Positions 44,775 to 57,392 of a stretch of DNA of 64,000 nt are shown here, one piece after another (the stretch's first letter is position 1; each line of letters opens with the position of its first letter). A model generated the notes under the pieces. It was not told the origin of the DNA and did no database searches. It saw only the letters and a program-made list of their open reading frames with translations. The DNA is from Chelonoidis abingdonii (lineage: Eukaryota; Chordata; Testudines; Testudinidae): positions 7,172,074 through 7,236,073 of the forward strand of contig NC_133777.1 of assembly GCF_003597395.2 (NCBI RefSeq). The letters run 5' to 3'. Position numbers and translations under genes: made by a program.

Positions 44775-44976
44775 CAGTAGTTCTCAAACTTTTGCCCTGG
44801 TGACCCCTTTCATGTAGCATGCCTCCCAGAGCTAACCCCCTCTACACATTAAAAACACTTTTTAAAAATATTTAACATTATTATAAATGCAGGGTTTGGG
44901 GTGGAGGCTGACCCCTCACAACTCCTGCATGTGATAACCATGTGACACACACCCCCCTCCGGTTGGAGAACCCCTG
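44775..44976 (+). mobile_element. hAT-type MITE (CAGTRGTTCTCAAAC family)
   Basis: Starts CAGTAGTTCTCAAACTTTTG and ends GGTTGGAGAACCCCTG. Flanks CTCTAGTT (44767-44774) and CTTTAGTT (44977-44984) are an 8-bp duplication with one difference. The middle contains 'gtttggggtggaggctgacccc'. Confidence 0.9.
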
Positions 44977-45301
44977 CTTTAGTTGCTTGTGTGCGGACAT
45001 CCTCCAACTCGTGGGGTTAATTTTAAGTCATGTTAAAAGGCCTTCTGTTGAGCGAGGATTTTGGGCCCTGCACAGGGATCAGTTTTTAAAATCACTCATT
45101 TGCTGCCTTATTTTTGTGGCTCCCACAAAAATTAAAGGGAGCTTGTTCTGCAGCAGCATTAACCAGCCCTTCTAGCTGGGGTAGTATCAACCTTGGGGTC
45201 TAGTGTGTAGTCCCTGATTTATGTGTTAGTGGGTTGTGTTCAACGCTGCAGAAGACTGGTGTATGGGTGTGGGTGTGTGTGCGTGCGTCTGTCCATCCTT
45301 C

Positions 45302-45418
45302 GGTGACCAGATGTCCCGATTTTATAGGGACAGTCCTGATTTTTGGGTCTTTTTCTTGTATAGGCTCCTATTACCTCCCACCCCCGCCCAATTTTTCACA
45401 TTTGCTGTCTAGTCACCC
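45302..45418 (+). mobile_element. TA-type MITE
   Basis: Starts GGTGACCAGATGTCCCGATT and ends GCTGTCTAGTCACCC, followed by TA. Same family as 10734-10851; one of the better-kept copies in this window. Confidence 0.85.
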
Positions 45419-45489
45419 TAGTGTGTCCACACATCACACACACAGTGAACAGAGAGCTGTTAATAAACAATTCAGTTAGGGACCCACAA

Positions 45490-46085
45490 GGAAAAATCAA
45501 ATGCACTGATACAAAATAGGGAATAGCAGGGGAGGATCTGGGATTATATAATGCATATGAGTCAACAACATGATGGTGTTGTGAAAAAGGCAAATATGCG
45601 GGGGTGTATTAACAGGAATGTTGTGCGTAAGACATGGGAGGTTATCATTCTGCTCTGCTTGGCGCTGGTGAGGCATCAGCTGGAGTGTTGTGTCCAGTTT
45701 TGGGTGCCACGTAAGGGAAGATGTGGACAAATTGGAGAGAGTCCAGAGGCGAGTAGCAGAAATGATAAAAGGTTTAGAAAATGTGATTTATGACAAAAGA
45801 GTGTTCTGTTTTGTTTTTTGTTTTTAGTCTGGAGAACAGAATGCTGACGGGGAACCTGGTAACAGGTTCTAATATGTTCAGGGCTATTATAAAGAAGTTG
45901 ATGATTGATTGTTTTCCATGTCCAGTGAACATGGGAAAAGAAATAATCAGCTTAATCTGCCACAAGGGATATTTAGTTCAGTTGTTAGGAAAAACTTCCT
46001 GACTACCAAGGAGGTTAAGCACTGGAACAGGTTACCTATGGAAGGGGAATCCTGGAAGTTAGATGAACAGGGAAATACAACCTGG
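45490..46085 (+). mobile_element. CR1 LINE fragment, damaged
   Basis: Plus-strand frames give Asn-Arg-Asn-Val-Val-Arg-Lys-Thr-Trp-Glu-Val-Ile, Leu-Glu-Cys-Cys-Val-Gln-Phe-Trp-Val-Pro, then after frameshifts Lys-His-Trp-Asn-Arg-Leu-Pro. This is the C-terminal half of a CR1 reverse transcriptase with internal deletions. It ends without a 3' tail where the next copy starts. Confidence 0.85.
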
Positions 46086-46089
46086 ATGG

Positions 46090-47152
46090 AGCCACTATTA
46101 GGTGAGTGCATAACTGACTGGAAAATTGTTCCCAGAGAGTAGTTATCAGTGGTTCACAGTCATGCTGGAAGGGCATAGCAAGTGGGGTCCCGCAGGGATC
46201 AGTTCTGAGTCCAGTTTTGTTCAATATCTTCAGTGGTTTAGATAATGGCATAGAGAGTACACTTCTAAAGTTTGCAGGCGATACCAAGCCGGGAGGGGTG
46301 GCAAGTGCTTTGGAGGACAGGATTAAAATTCAAAATGATCTGGACAAACTGGAGAAATGGTCTGACGTAAATAGGATGAAATTCAATAAGGACAAATGCA
46401 AAGTGCTCCACTTAGGAAGGAACAATCAGTTGCACACAAACAAAATGGGAAATGACTGTCTAGGAAGGAGTACTACAGAAATGGATCTAGGGGTCATAGA
46501 GAATCACAGTCTAAATATGAGTCAACACTGTAACACTGTTACAAAAAAAAGCAAACAACATTCTGGGCTGTATTAGAAGGAGTGTTGTAAGCAAGACACG
46601 GGAAGTAATTCTGCTGTACTCTGCACTGATTAGGCCTCAACTGGTGTATTGTGTCCAGTTCTGGGCGCCACATTTCAGAAAAGAGGTGGACAAATTGGAG
46701 AAAGTTCAGAGAAGAGCAACAAAAATGATTAAAAGTCTAGAAAACATGACCTATGAGGAAAGATTGAAAAAAAATTGAGTGTGTTTAGTCTGGAGAAGAG
46801 AAGACTGAGAGGGGACATGATAATAGTTTTTAAATACATAAAAGGTTGTTACAAGGAGGAAGGAGAAAAATCATTCTTAACATCTGAGGATAGGACAAGA
46901 AGCAATGGATTTAAATTGCAGCAAGGGCGGTTTATGTTGGACGTTAAGAAAAACTTCCTAACTGTCAGGGTGGTTAAGCACTGGAATAAATTGTCTAGGG
47001 ATGTGGTGGAATCTCCATCATTGGGGATTTTTAAGAGCAGGTTGGACCAACACCTATCAGGGATGGTCTAGCTAATACTCAGTCCTGCCATGAGTGTAGG
47101 GGACTGGACTAGATGACCTCTCGAGGTCCTTTCCAGTCCTATGAGTCTAAGT
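46090..47152 (+). mobile_element. CR1 LINE, 5'-truncated, 3' end present
   Basis: Covers the CR1 reverse transcriptase from the strand before Ser-Gly-Val-Pro-Gln-Gly-Ser-Val-Leu to the C-terminus, plus a short 3' UTR ending 'gactagatgacctctcgaggtcctttccagtcctatga'. The open parts are 46217-46576 and 46775-47071, separated by frame damage. The active-site Phe-Ala-Asp-Asp motif reads Phe-Ala-Gly-Asp here (46271-46282), so the enzyme would be inactive even if whole. Confidence 0.92.
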
Positions 47153-47272
47153 TTTTAAGAACAGGTTAGATGAACACCTGTCAGGGATGCCAGGGTCCTG
47201 CCTCAGAGCAGGGGTGGGGGAGTGGACTAGATGACCTTCAAGGTCCTTTCCAGCTCTGTAATTCTATGCCCA
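47153..47272 (+). mobile_element. second CR1 3' tail
   Basis: 'ttaagaacaggttagatgaacacctgtcaggga', 'gggagtggactagatgacctt' and 'ggtcctttccagctctgtaattctatg' form a separate CR1 3' end directly after the previous one. Confidence 0.85.
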
Positions 47273-47960
47273 AGATGTTCTAGCAATACACCTGTCTGCA
47301 GACAAAGCAAATACATTTTGGCATTTGTTCTTTATTAATCAGTTTCCTTTGGTGTGACTTTGATTTAGCCTGGGATAACCTGTTTCAGTGGTCTGTAAAA
47401 GTGCTGAGACATGGTGCTCGAAGTGCCTCAGAGAACGGCATTTTTACTTTAGCCTGGGAGGAAATTATAGTAAAATTAGTTCAGGGGAAGAAAACAATGG
47501 TAACAATTTAGGGCCTGATCTAGAAGCCTTTACAACCCCACAGCTCCCAGTAAATCAATAGGAGTTTTGTCTTTTGCAGCATAGGCCCCAGCTGCACTGG
47601 GCAAAATTACAAACACTTCCTTTCTGGTTCCGCTCAACTAGGGTTAAACTGATGGGAGCTGTCCTATAGACACAGCTCCAGTGGCAGGATGGGGGATAGT
47701 GAAGTTGTATGGAAAAAGTCAGGTGTTCAAGTGAGTGCAATATAGACTGATAGGAAAAAAGACTTTCACTCTAAAGCTTTGATCCAAAGCTCAGTGAAGT
47801 CAATAGAAGGCCTCCCCTTACTTAAAGGGAACTTGGATTTGGGCCTCAGAAAGATGGTTCTACTGCACTTAAACGTTGGATTCAACACACCCGGATTATG
47901 TTTCTCTTTTGGTACAATAACACTAACAGTCACTGGGTTTTTTTCCTTCCTGGAGTGCTA

Positions 47961-48147
47961 CACTCTACCCCAATATAACATGACCCAATATAACACGGAT
48001 TCGGATATAACGCGGTAAAGCAGTGCTCTGGGGGAGGGGGGCTGCGCACTCTGGCGGATCAAAGCAAGTTCTGTATAACGCGGTTTCACGTAGAACGCAG
48101 TAAGATTTTTTGGCTCCCGAGGACAGCGTTATATCAGGGTAGAGGTG
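47961..48147. mobile_element. TA-flanked DNA element (Tigger-like MITE)
   Basis: Starts CACTCTACCCCAATATAAC and ends GCGTTATATCAGGGTAGAGGTG. TA flanks both ends (47959-47960 and 48148-48149). 'gatataacgcgg' and 'ataacgcggtttcac' words inside resemble pogo/Tigger-derived elements. Confidence 0.85.
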
Positions 48148-48149
48148 TA

Positions 48150-51100
48150 TATAGAAAACATACAGCTTAGTCTCCATCAGATATTTGCATTTGCCAATTA
48201 TCACAGGAAGAGTAGGGGCAGGAAAGCTACTTTCTTTTTTTACACTCATTTATGTATATAAATAACTATAAACAGGCAGATGCTAATTATATATCAATTG
48301 CAACTCTATTAAGCAGATGTACACTGGCATATTGGCCATTTGCTCTAAAAATAACTAACGCAACCAGTGACTGAATGAATCCCTAATATTGGAAATAAAC
48401 ACCAGCTACGACCCTGATTCAGAAAAGCCCATGTTTAAATGCTGTGCTGAATTGGGACTTCAAGCTGGGATGTTCAGGGCACCCAATGAGACTTAGGTAC
48501 CTAAGTCCCTGCAATCAAATTGATTGTTCTCCACGTCCAGTGAGCACCAGGGCGTAATCCTTTGGCACTGATTAGAAAAAAATATAGCTACTTTCGTTTC
48601 CTTCTGCTTGATAAATAGGCAGATAAGTTTATTTTTACGTATTGTTCTACGGGCTGTTTTGAAAATGTCCATTGAATATGACAGAAGGGTTTTTTAATCT
48701 TTTGTCCTGTGACGATTTTTTAAAATGTGGACTTATTTTCTTGAGCATTTTGTCTAATTGCTAAATTGCTTTATTCATATATTTGGTGATTTGAATTTGA
48801 TAAATAGGTAGGTTAAATATCAATGGAGCATGAGGCTGTGTACACACACATGGAGCTGAGCTCTAATGGCAGAGCTGAAGACTAACTTTTTTCTCTGCCA
48901 TTTGGTTTCCGTTCTCGTTTCTCCTGTGCAATTCGTACCGTATTGGTCACACCGTAGTCTGGTTTATTTTTGCACCCTCTCTTTATCATGATGTGGCCCA
49001 TCCAAAACCAGTCACTGCCGTGGAGAGATCCTGCATCTCTCCTGAGCCCTGGATCTCTGCTCTGGGGGATCTCTCTATGCCCAGCTGCAGAGGGGGTGAG
49101 GTTGAGTCCACTAGCTGTTCTCACCCATGGAGGGGATTGTACCAGCTACTGCAGCCTTAAGGTGCAGGACATGGGTGAATTGGGCCCAGTGGGAATTACG
49201 CGGTTGATGAGCTCCTTGTCCAAGAGGATACTTAGCCATAGTGCAGATTTCTCTTCCGTTCTGTGCCTGCCTGTTGTGTGTTCTGCATTCATTCCATGGA
49301 CAGGTCACCTATTGATGTCCATGCCTATTCTGCCTGGCTAGAATGTGCCATAGAAGGGGGACTGGATCTCTCAGGGGACTGACGAGTAATGGGTTATGGA
49401 GCCCTTCAACTTTAGGAGGCATGTTCATAGCTATCCTCTGAGACAGTGACCCAAGGTCTTTCCATGGGATGGCTATTTGGTGAAATGAGTTTCACCCTCT
49501 CAGTCCAGTTCCCAACAGATCACAAAACACAGAGTCACAGATCACATCACAAAAAGCACCTTCAGGCCTGGGGTTAATTGGCTCCCTTCTCGACAGCCTC
49601 AGCAGAGGTCACAGATTGAATGGGCCATGGAGACTGAACTGAGCTCTCTTACGTGTATCCGAAGTGGTCCCTCCAGTTTGGGGGTGGGGCAGCCTGGCAA
49701 AAACTTTCACTGCCCACCCCACATTGGGTCACTTGGGGGGATAAACATGGGACCTGGGCCCCCATAGTCATCAGTCTGAAACTTTTCCCATACATTGGAT
49801 TCCTCAACAAAAAGTGATGGATGGTATGCTACAACAGCCCATAACAAAGCTTTCAGACAAAGACAAGAGTATGTAACAGCGTGCACAAAAGGTGCTTATT
49901 AATATGAGCAGGGGAGGATAATTTCACCCTTAATTTGGTAATACAATTGACCTGCAAGCCACTATGTCCTATTTTTTCTCTGTATAGTTTTGATTGTCAT
50001 TTTTAATATAATTCAGTTGGCCAGCACTCAATTCCTGGAACTTTCAAATGTCTCAAAACTGCCTGATCCTTTGTCTTAAAACCCGTTCATAAACTCGTTC
50101 CTCATTCAAATGGTTACTTAATCTATTTTCCTGGAGACCAGCTGAATAAATGAACCTTATTATATTATTAATATAACTTCCCTTTCTGTCATCCCATTTT
50201 AAACTGCTTCCCTGTCTCTCAATTCGATGTAGTTTCAGAGGTTGCTTTCTTTCTCTTTGGATTTATTATCAATCATTTCATGCAACATCATCCAGTTCTT
50301 TTTGAAGCTCCCCTGTGTTATATTTTATTTGTTAATAGCCTCATATTTCAACTTGATCCACTTCTCTTTGCATTGCTGTCATGGTTTTACTCTATCATTA
50401 TCAGTACCATTATGATTTTTACTCTATGGCCGTTACCATTTGCAGCTTTATCTCATCCCACTGCAGCAGACTCACACCTTTGACCTTCTGGAAATCTCAC
50501 TGGGTATTCTATTTAAAGCTTGCATGTCTCAAAGATTCTTCAGAGGTTGTGTTCATTGAAGGACCATAAAGCCTTCAAATGTTCACCAGATTCTCGACCT
50601 AATTCTGGTGCCATTAAATTCCATGGCAAAACTCCTACTGGCTTTGACAAGCACAGAATTCAGTTTCTTGAGACTCCAACCATCAGCTTGCAATGCCACA
50701 GGAACTGGAAGTTGCATGAGATTTCTGCTATCCCCAGCTCCTGATTGGTCCAGAATTACCCTGAGAAGTAATATTTTGGCTTCCAGATCCAAGGAACATA
50801 ACTGTGAAAAAGCAGGGTTAATAGGGGAATAAAAACTTTTTGTTTGGTTCCTGAAAGGTTTACCTTAAAATTCAGCTCAAGATGGGCCCCGTCTTCAGGA
50901 GTTGAGCTGCTTGAAAAGCATTTGACGGGACAGTTTTCCATCAGAACATGCAGCGGAGTTGAAATGAAAGATTCATGCTCTGCAAAATGTTTCCAACACA
51001 AATGTACCTGGGAGAATGTTGAAATGAATCTGTCATGGCGTAGCTGGCCCTCGGAGGGGGTCAGTCCCAACCCTACCTATGAAGGCTTCAGTAAGGAGAA

Positions 51101-51198
51101 CATGCTAACCCAGCCTTGAAAAGAAAGCCCCCAAGTGGCTTGCAACAGGCTACTTGGACCAGGCGGGAGCACAGGGCTCAGAACTCAGGTGACAAAGT
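48150..51198. other. intergenic, no gene recognised
   Basis: A/T-rich at both ends (48.2-48.9 and 49.9-50.5 kb), otherwise unremarkable. 48410-48520 resembles an old amniote repeat with 'gatgttcagggcacccaatgagacttaggtacctaa'. Scattered open frames up to about 120 codons show no domain. Confidence 0.5.
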
Positions 51199-51290
51199 AG
51201 AGCCTTGCATGGGACTATTTTTTAATCCCACTGTTATAGCACCGGGTCCTGCGGGACCCCAGTCCTACTGCTAGTACCATGCAGGGCTCT
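51199..51290. mobile_element. short MITE
   Basis: AGAGCCTTGCATGG at the left pairs with CCATGCAGGGCTCT at the right (13 of 14). The inner GGGTCCTGCGGGACCC is itself a palindrome. Target duplication unclear. Confidence 0.6.
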
Positions 51291-53318
51291 GTCCAAAGGG
51301 GCACCAACCAGCCAGGGGTCCAGCCTCTCTGACTGGCACAGGGCACGTCCCCTTGTCACTGAGGATGATAGTCAACAGGGAGAGTTTGATGTTTCCCAGC
51401 TCGTGCTTGTTTTGCACATCTGTGATTTTTTCCGTCCCACTGAGAGAAGAGGGGGGGAAGTCTGGAATTGCAGGGGGCTTCCCGGGGAGGGGCAGGGGAG
51501 AAGAGGGAGCAGATACAGCCACGAAACCAGGCAACTCTCAGGAGAACTGGGCATAGAGGTCATGTCAGCAAAAATAAATGAATATCATCAGAGTCCCCTT
51601 GTGAAGGATTACACAGGTATACACACATGGCACTTCCCTTTTCACAATGACATATGAGCCTTGTAACCTGTACAAACCTGAGAGTTCAACCCTTCAAAGG
51701 ATGGCATTTTTCCAGATGGTCAGTCAGATGAATGCCTATGCAAATGTCAGTACAGTGTATCCCCTTTCTCCAGAGTGTTTGGCATCTGGACAACGTAGGC
51801 AGCTTGGGAGCTATTTTTTGGGTAGGACGCTTGTTCTGCAGGTTGGTGCAGTTAAGGCTGTGATGTTTTGTTTGCTTGCATATGTATAACCAGTAGGTAG
51901 CAGCTGTACACTAAGGAATGATATTTAGAGAAATTTAGGCAGGGTAGATAGACATGTTCAGCTTCTTCAGAGAACCTGCACCGCAGCTGACAAATGGCAT
52001 TCTCCAAGATCTAACTTCTTATTCATTCAGATAAACAGAACTTACAACACTATGTATAATCATGCTGTCTGAGGACTTCCAATATTGTTACATATGCTCT
52101 GTGATATTCCCTGGGTTCTTTAATAACCAGAATATGAGAGAAACAACACACAAATGTAAAGGTCAGCGGGAATTAGAACGGTGTGAGCAAGACAGCTATG
52201 CTCTTCCAAAACACCACTGGCTACTCTCAGGACTGTCTCCAAATTCACATATTGAAAGTCTGAACATGTTAAGGGTGCATTTATAAACTCTATAATCCTT
52301 TAACACGGATCCCTCAGGCTGCCCATGCTGGGGAGCTGGCGTATAGCCACCATACAGACAATTCCTGCATGCCGGTGAGTATGGAGATGGTCGAGATGCC
52401 CATCCTCTGGCAAGGTGGATGAATGCTGTATTCAGAGATGTTTGCAAAGGATCAGGCCAGTTTTTGCATCACAGCTGCTCTGGTGGGAGCTGACCAGCTA
52501 ATCATCCTCCCCAGGGAATGCTTTGAGGGAGTGGGGAAAGGATTGCTGGTCCATAGAACAAAGAGGTGGGGTGCTCCAAGATCCCCCATTCAGGCATAGA
52601 ACAACTCTGTCCAATACTTGGCAGAGCAAGAAACAAGCACGTGCTTCAGCGGGCCTGAGAGTGGGGAGCTGCTGAATGTTCCTTATCTCCTTAGGGTAGC
52701 TGGGAGTGGCAAGGGGGTAGGGATAAGAGGCAGCTACTGCAGTGTGGACAAGTGAGGGTAGATAGAGGGCACTGGAAGCCAGTACATCTACTATTTTAGG
52801 TGGCACCAGGTCTGCAAATCTGATACTGGTACTGAATATAAAGTGCCAGCTGAATCTATACAGGTGGAGGGTGTGGAGACCCCACTTTGTCCAGTTCCTG
52901 GCAGGTACTGGTGTCCCTTAAGCTGCAGAAACAAACCATCAGAACTCAACATGCCAAATTTCTTCTTGGTGAGACTACACCGAGGTCTGTGGATTTCCAC
53001 CAGCGAAGGACTTGGCCCATTGTCAAATGCTCACTCTCAGGTATTTACATCTGCCGTTCGTCCTTCCACTCAGCAAACCGGCTTCTTAGTCTCTGCAACT
53101 GTCTTAGCTGCAGCGCTCCTTGGGTTAAGGTGCCCCATGCTGGTTGCCTTCCCCGCTGTGCATGTTTAACACCTCTCGAGCATGCTCATTGCCTTGGTTA
53201 GGCGTGATCCTGCTGGCTGGGAGGTGGGGCGAGTGGTGTCTGAACTGAAGTGCTGTGATGCTCACAGGTGAATGGAAGTGCTGGGGTGACCCAGACCTTT
53301 TGCAGCAGCACTGTAGGT
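51291..53318. other. intergenic, no gene recognised
   Basis: No named repeat apart from a ~39-bp block near 52719-52757 that recurs at 58131-58170. Confidence 0.45.
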
Positions 53319-53754
53319 CAGGGGTAGCCAATCTGGCTCCGGAGGCGCATGCGACTCTTCAGAAGTTAATAGATGGCTCCTTGCATAGGCACCGACTCAG
53401 GCTGGAGCTACAGGCACCAACTTTCCAATGTGCCGGGGGGTGCTCACTGCTCAACCCCTGGCTCTGCCCCAGGCCCTGCCCCCACTCCACCCATTCCTAC
53501 CCCTTCCCCTGAGCCTGCCATGCCCTCTCTCCCCCTCTTTCCCCAGAGCCTCCTGCACATCACAAAACAGCTGATTGGGAGGTGCAGGGAGGGAGGGGGA
53601 GGCACTGATTGGCAGAGTTGCCGGTGGGTGGGAGGTGCTGGGAGCGGGGGAAGAGGGGGAGCTGATGGGGGGCTGCTGATGTATTACTGTGGCTTTTTGG
53701 CAATTTCCATTGGTAAATTCTGTCTCCTTCTCAGGCTCAGGTTGGCCACCCCTG
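53319..53754 (+). mobile_element. hAT-type MITE, complete
   Basis: Starts CAGGGGTAGCCAATCTGGCT and ends GGTTGGCCACCCCTG. Flanks CTGTAGGT (53311-53318) and CCGTAGGT (53755-53762) are an 8-bp duplication with one difference. The 436-bp interior is GC-rich and carries open frames on both strands that are by-products of composition. Confidence 0.92.
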
Positions 53755-54169
53755 CCGTAGGTGGTACAACAGCTGGGAAGCAGGGGTGGGATGGAAAGAT
53801 TGGCCTGGCTCTGGTGGTACCCTGAGAGCCCCCCTAAACTGGTCACATAATCTTGCAGGCAGGGGTACTCACCATATGGGCTGACGGGGAAGGCCAGCCC
53901 ACCAATGCTGTCAGTCACTAAGTACTGCAGAGGGGATTCAGCCAAGGGCACAGCAGTGTCTGGAGGGCTCCTGCTGGTCGCTGCCCAGACAGAGCCAGAC
54001 CACGTGGCTTCCATCCGTCCCTGTGATGAAATTGTTCCTTACTGGGCTGTGTCCGGTGTGTGTTGGAAATGTTTGTGACATGCTGCTACATGCAAATGGA
54101 GGCAGATAGCAGCTGGCAGCAGCTTGGGATCATGGATCTGGAGACATGCGTGATAAGAGAGGGGGCTGT

Positions 54170-54360
54170 GATGTAGCCGTCTGAGCACTGATCTGGACCC
54201 AGGAACTACTGGATCTCACTCCTATTGCCTTGGCCAAGTCACTTACCTTTCCTGCCTCAGTTTCTCCACCTGAAGGATAGGGTCAGGAATACCAGCCCAG
54301 CTCCTGGGTGTGAGGCAGTCGTGAGGATCAGTTAGTGTTTGGAAAGCACTTGGAAGAGGA
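54170..54360 (+). repeat. MIR SINE
   Basis: 'gatgtagccgtctgagcactgatctgg', 'cttggccaagtcacttacc', 'cctcagtttctccacctgaa' and 'gtcgtgaggatcagttagtgtttggaaagcactt' follow the MIR consensus order. Confidence 0.8.
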
Positions 54361-54519
54361 AAAGTGCTCCTGGAAGTGTCACTGTTACAGTCATTTCTGA
54401 TTGTCAACCCTGGGCACCAGCACAGCGTGTCTTGGGGATACCACCCAAGGACCCTGTTCTGTGATCTGCTTAGCCTCTGGGAGGATCTCTTACGCAAAAA
54501 TATCTGTGATCGCACTGTC

Positions 54520-54640
54520 CTGGTAGCTTGGAACAAGTCACTTACCCTCTCTGCTCCTCAGTTTACTCATTGGTAAAATGAGGTTTATGAAATTTACCAT
54601 CCAGGTGGGAGTGTTGCAAGACGTAATTAATTCACATGTG
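54520..54640 (+). repeat. MIR SINE fragment
   Basis: 'gaacaagtcacttaccctctctgctcctcagtttactcattggtaaaatgagg' is the MIR core; a diverged tail follows. Confidence 0.7.
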
Positions 54641-57179
54641 TGAACTTTGGAAGTCTCAGAAGAAATTTTCTACAGCAGTGCAAAGTAGTGCTATTGTGGG
54701 GGCAAATTCACCCCGATGTAACTCCCATTGGCTTACTCCAGGAATGGATTTGACCCGTTATTCTCATTTGGCAAAATCAGTCTTTAATTGAGAACTAATT
54801 GATCCAAGGATGTGTAAAACGTGCCCCAGTCAAACAGCAGCCATTAGGTGACTGTAATAGAGAACCCTGTGTAATCCCAAATACTCAGACCTGGGGCTTC
54901 CTTCTCTGCATGAAGAATGCACACAGCACTTGTGGCAGATTCTGTATCATCGCCCCCAACATGTACCTGTGAGAACTGTTCTGATTGCACTTTATGCACG
55001 GTGGGAGTGCATCATAATGTGCTGATGGATGTGGGTGCGTGCTACCTTCGACTGGATGGGCACATAACTGCTCACCTGTGTTTCATAGGCAACGACTCAT
55101 CCAGCAATACATTTCTTTTCCGCTGAGTTGGTGGTAGCCTGGGCTTTTGGAGCTCCAAGACCTGACACATTGCACAGGGCCATCTTGGAATGGCTTGATG
55201 CCTGAAGGTTTGTTCCAATGTTTCCATGATCCACCCATTGGGTTTGGCCTCTCTGCACTCTGTCAGTGAGGCAGATGCCAGCCCATGCTTCACCGGCATT
55301 TGCTCAAGTCTCCTCCTGCTCTGACTTTCCTCCCATAAGATCCACTGCTGCAAAGGCGTGTGGTGGCCCTAGCCCAGGTGTATTCCTAGAACTGAGTCGA
55401 CCAGCTGGGGCCTAGCCTGGTGGTTGCTGTGTATTCTCACTAGTGGCTGCCGAGTGAGGAGGAATGCTGGCGACAGTCCCTTCTCTCGGTGAAAGGTAAT
55501 TGCAGGGCAGGGAGTACCAGGCTGGTCAGAACTGGAACTGAGCAAAATCAACACTGTCCTGGACACTGTCCTCCTCCTTGTTATTTATGGGCCTTTTGTT
55601 TGGCAAACCAAACGGCTTTGCACAAAAGCCTCTGTCTGAATATGCCCCTGGGCGTGTCCCCCAACACAGAGCGTGGCGGGCAAGGTTTCCTTTGAACAGC
55701 AAGGGTGGAGCTTTGCTGCCCGGGTCATCCACCGTGTCCCAGCAGAGGCGATAGCAGGGTCAAGCTAGGATTTGCCGTGACTTGAATGAGCTTTTCTTAT
55801 TCTTGTCTCTTCTAGAGTCTCCATCCTCTCTCCATAACCAACCCTGATGTTCCTGCCAGGGATCAGCATGGGCCCATTGCAGTTACAATGGCACAACTTT
55901 ACTGGGTAGTTTTTAAGTTTTGGGGAAGTTCTCCCAAATGGGAGGAGACAGCAGATGGAGCAAATGAATGGGCCAGCGTTGGCTTCACTTTGACACCTTG
56001 CTGAGTGTTTCCAGTCCCGGTGGGGCATGTACAGATGGAGTACTGCCGGCTACTGCTATTTGTGTAAACGAGCCTGGCACGCCTGATTGAATGGGCTCAG
56101 GACACAATGAGGCCCAGTCGAATGCTTTTGACCTGGAGTGGAGATTGATCTTCCAGGCTGCATGCACCCAGGTGTGGGACTTTCAAAGCAACGCTGGTTT
56201 TGACACAGAAGCTGGGAGGTGGAACCAGAGAAGTTTGGGGCATGCCTCCCATTGCAAGATTGGGGCCCCAATCAGTTGCAAAACCAGATTTGTAACTCAG
56301 GCATTCCTGGCTCCCAGGAACACATTCATTCCACTAAACTACATTGCTTCTCAGTAACCCACAATGTAATGCAAACTGGTGTATTCACAGCAGCCTGGAT
56401 CCAGTAAACCCTTCTAATGAAACCAACCTGGAAATGAAGTTGGATTTATGATACCATAAAACGACTTTTTGCCCAGTGTGAATTCCCTCTGCTTTCACAT
56501 CGTGTTTTTTTCAGGCAACGGCACTGTACAAAGTCATGTTTGTCTAGATCTAGGCGGCAGGGACTTGATAATGGGGCTCTGTTATTTTCCAGGGTGCTGT
56601 TGAAATCCCACATGCTTCTTGCTATTGTCCTTATTTTGCTGAACTGGGTCAAGCTGAGTGGGAGTGTTGGTTTTCTCTCAAGTCCCACAGGCAAAGTAAT
56701 CTCAGAAATACATTTTCGCAGAGTGAACCCTGGGCATTCCAATTCACAGTGAGCAGGGCAGGAGACAGGTTTTGTTTAGACTTTTTTTGGCCATTGTTGA
56801 AATGGAGGCAGTTGGTATTTCAGCCGGCGCTAGGCACACAGACTTTCTCCCTTTCATTGTAAATATTGTGCTTCAATAATTGGCCTAAATACTGAAAATA
56901 GGCTAATATTATGTATTCTTTGTAGGATGAATCAGGCATCTTTGGAGAATATGTTTTATATGTCAGGGCAAGGGGTTTCTAGGACAGCTAGGCGCCTGGT
57001 AGCCGACAGAGGCAGAGCCACCTCTCTGCACTCTGTTTTATGCAAGGACGTCTCTCATTTTGCACCCACTTTTCTCTCCATCCCACACTAGCCTGGTGCC
57101 CTTGTGGCTCTGCTAGTCTGCAGATTATTTACATCAGAGATGTTGAATGGTCGACATGGAGTTAGGCTGGAGATGGAGT
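54641..57179. other. intergenic, no gene recognised
   Basis: Non-repetitive apart from a short old-repeat phrase near 54700-54760 ('attcaccccgatgtaactcccattgg'). No exon-like structure is seen. Confidence 0.5.
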
Positions 57180-57392
57180 CTAGAAGTTTTCCATATCCTG
57201 TGAGAGTAAGAAAGAAAGGGATAGATAATAGGACAGAAAATATCATATTGCTTCTATATAAACTCATGGTACACCCACATCTTGAATACTACATGCAGGT
57301 GTGGTCGTCCCATCTTAAAAAAGATATATTGGAACTGGTAAAGGTTCAGAAAAGGGCAACAAAACTGATTAGGGGTATGGAATGGCTGTGTA
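57180..57392 (+). mobile_element. CR1 LINE fragment cut by an LTR insertion
   Basis: Reads Arg-Lys-Lys-Gly-Ile-Asp-Asn-Arg-Thr-Glu-Asn, Val-His-Pro-His-Leu-Glu-Tyr and Val-Gln-Lys-Arg-Ala-Thr-Lys-Leu-Ile-Arg-Gly, then breaks off where TGTAGCAGGGTGG begins. Confidence 0.85.

Noticed and set aside
44067..44820. Several 140-220-codon open frames on both strands upstream of MED9
   Set aside because: All are produced by the GC-rich minisatellite at 44180-44543 and carry only its repeat translation.
53451..54014. 187-codon minus-strand open frame
   Set aside because: More than half lies within the hAT MITE at 53319-53754 and the rest has no recognisable domain.
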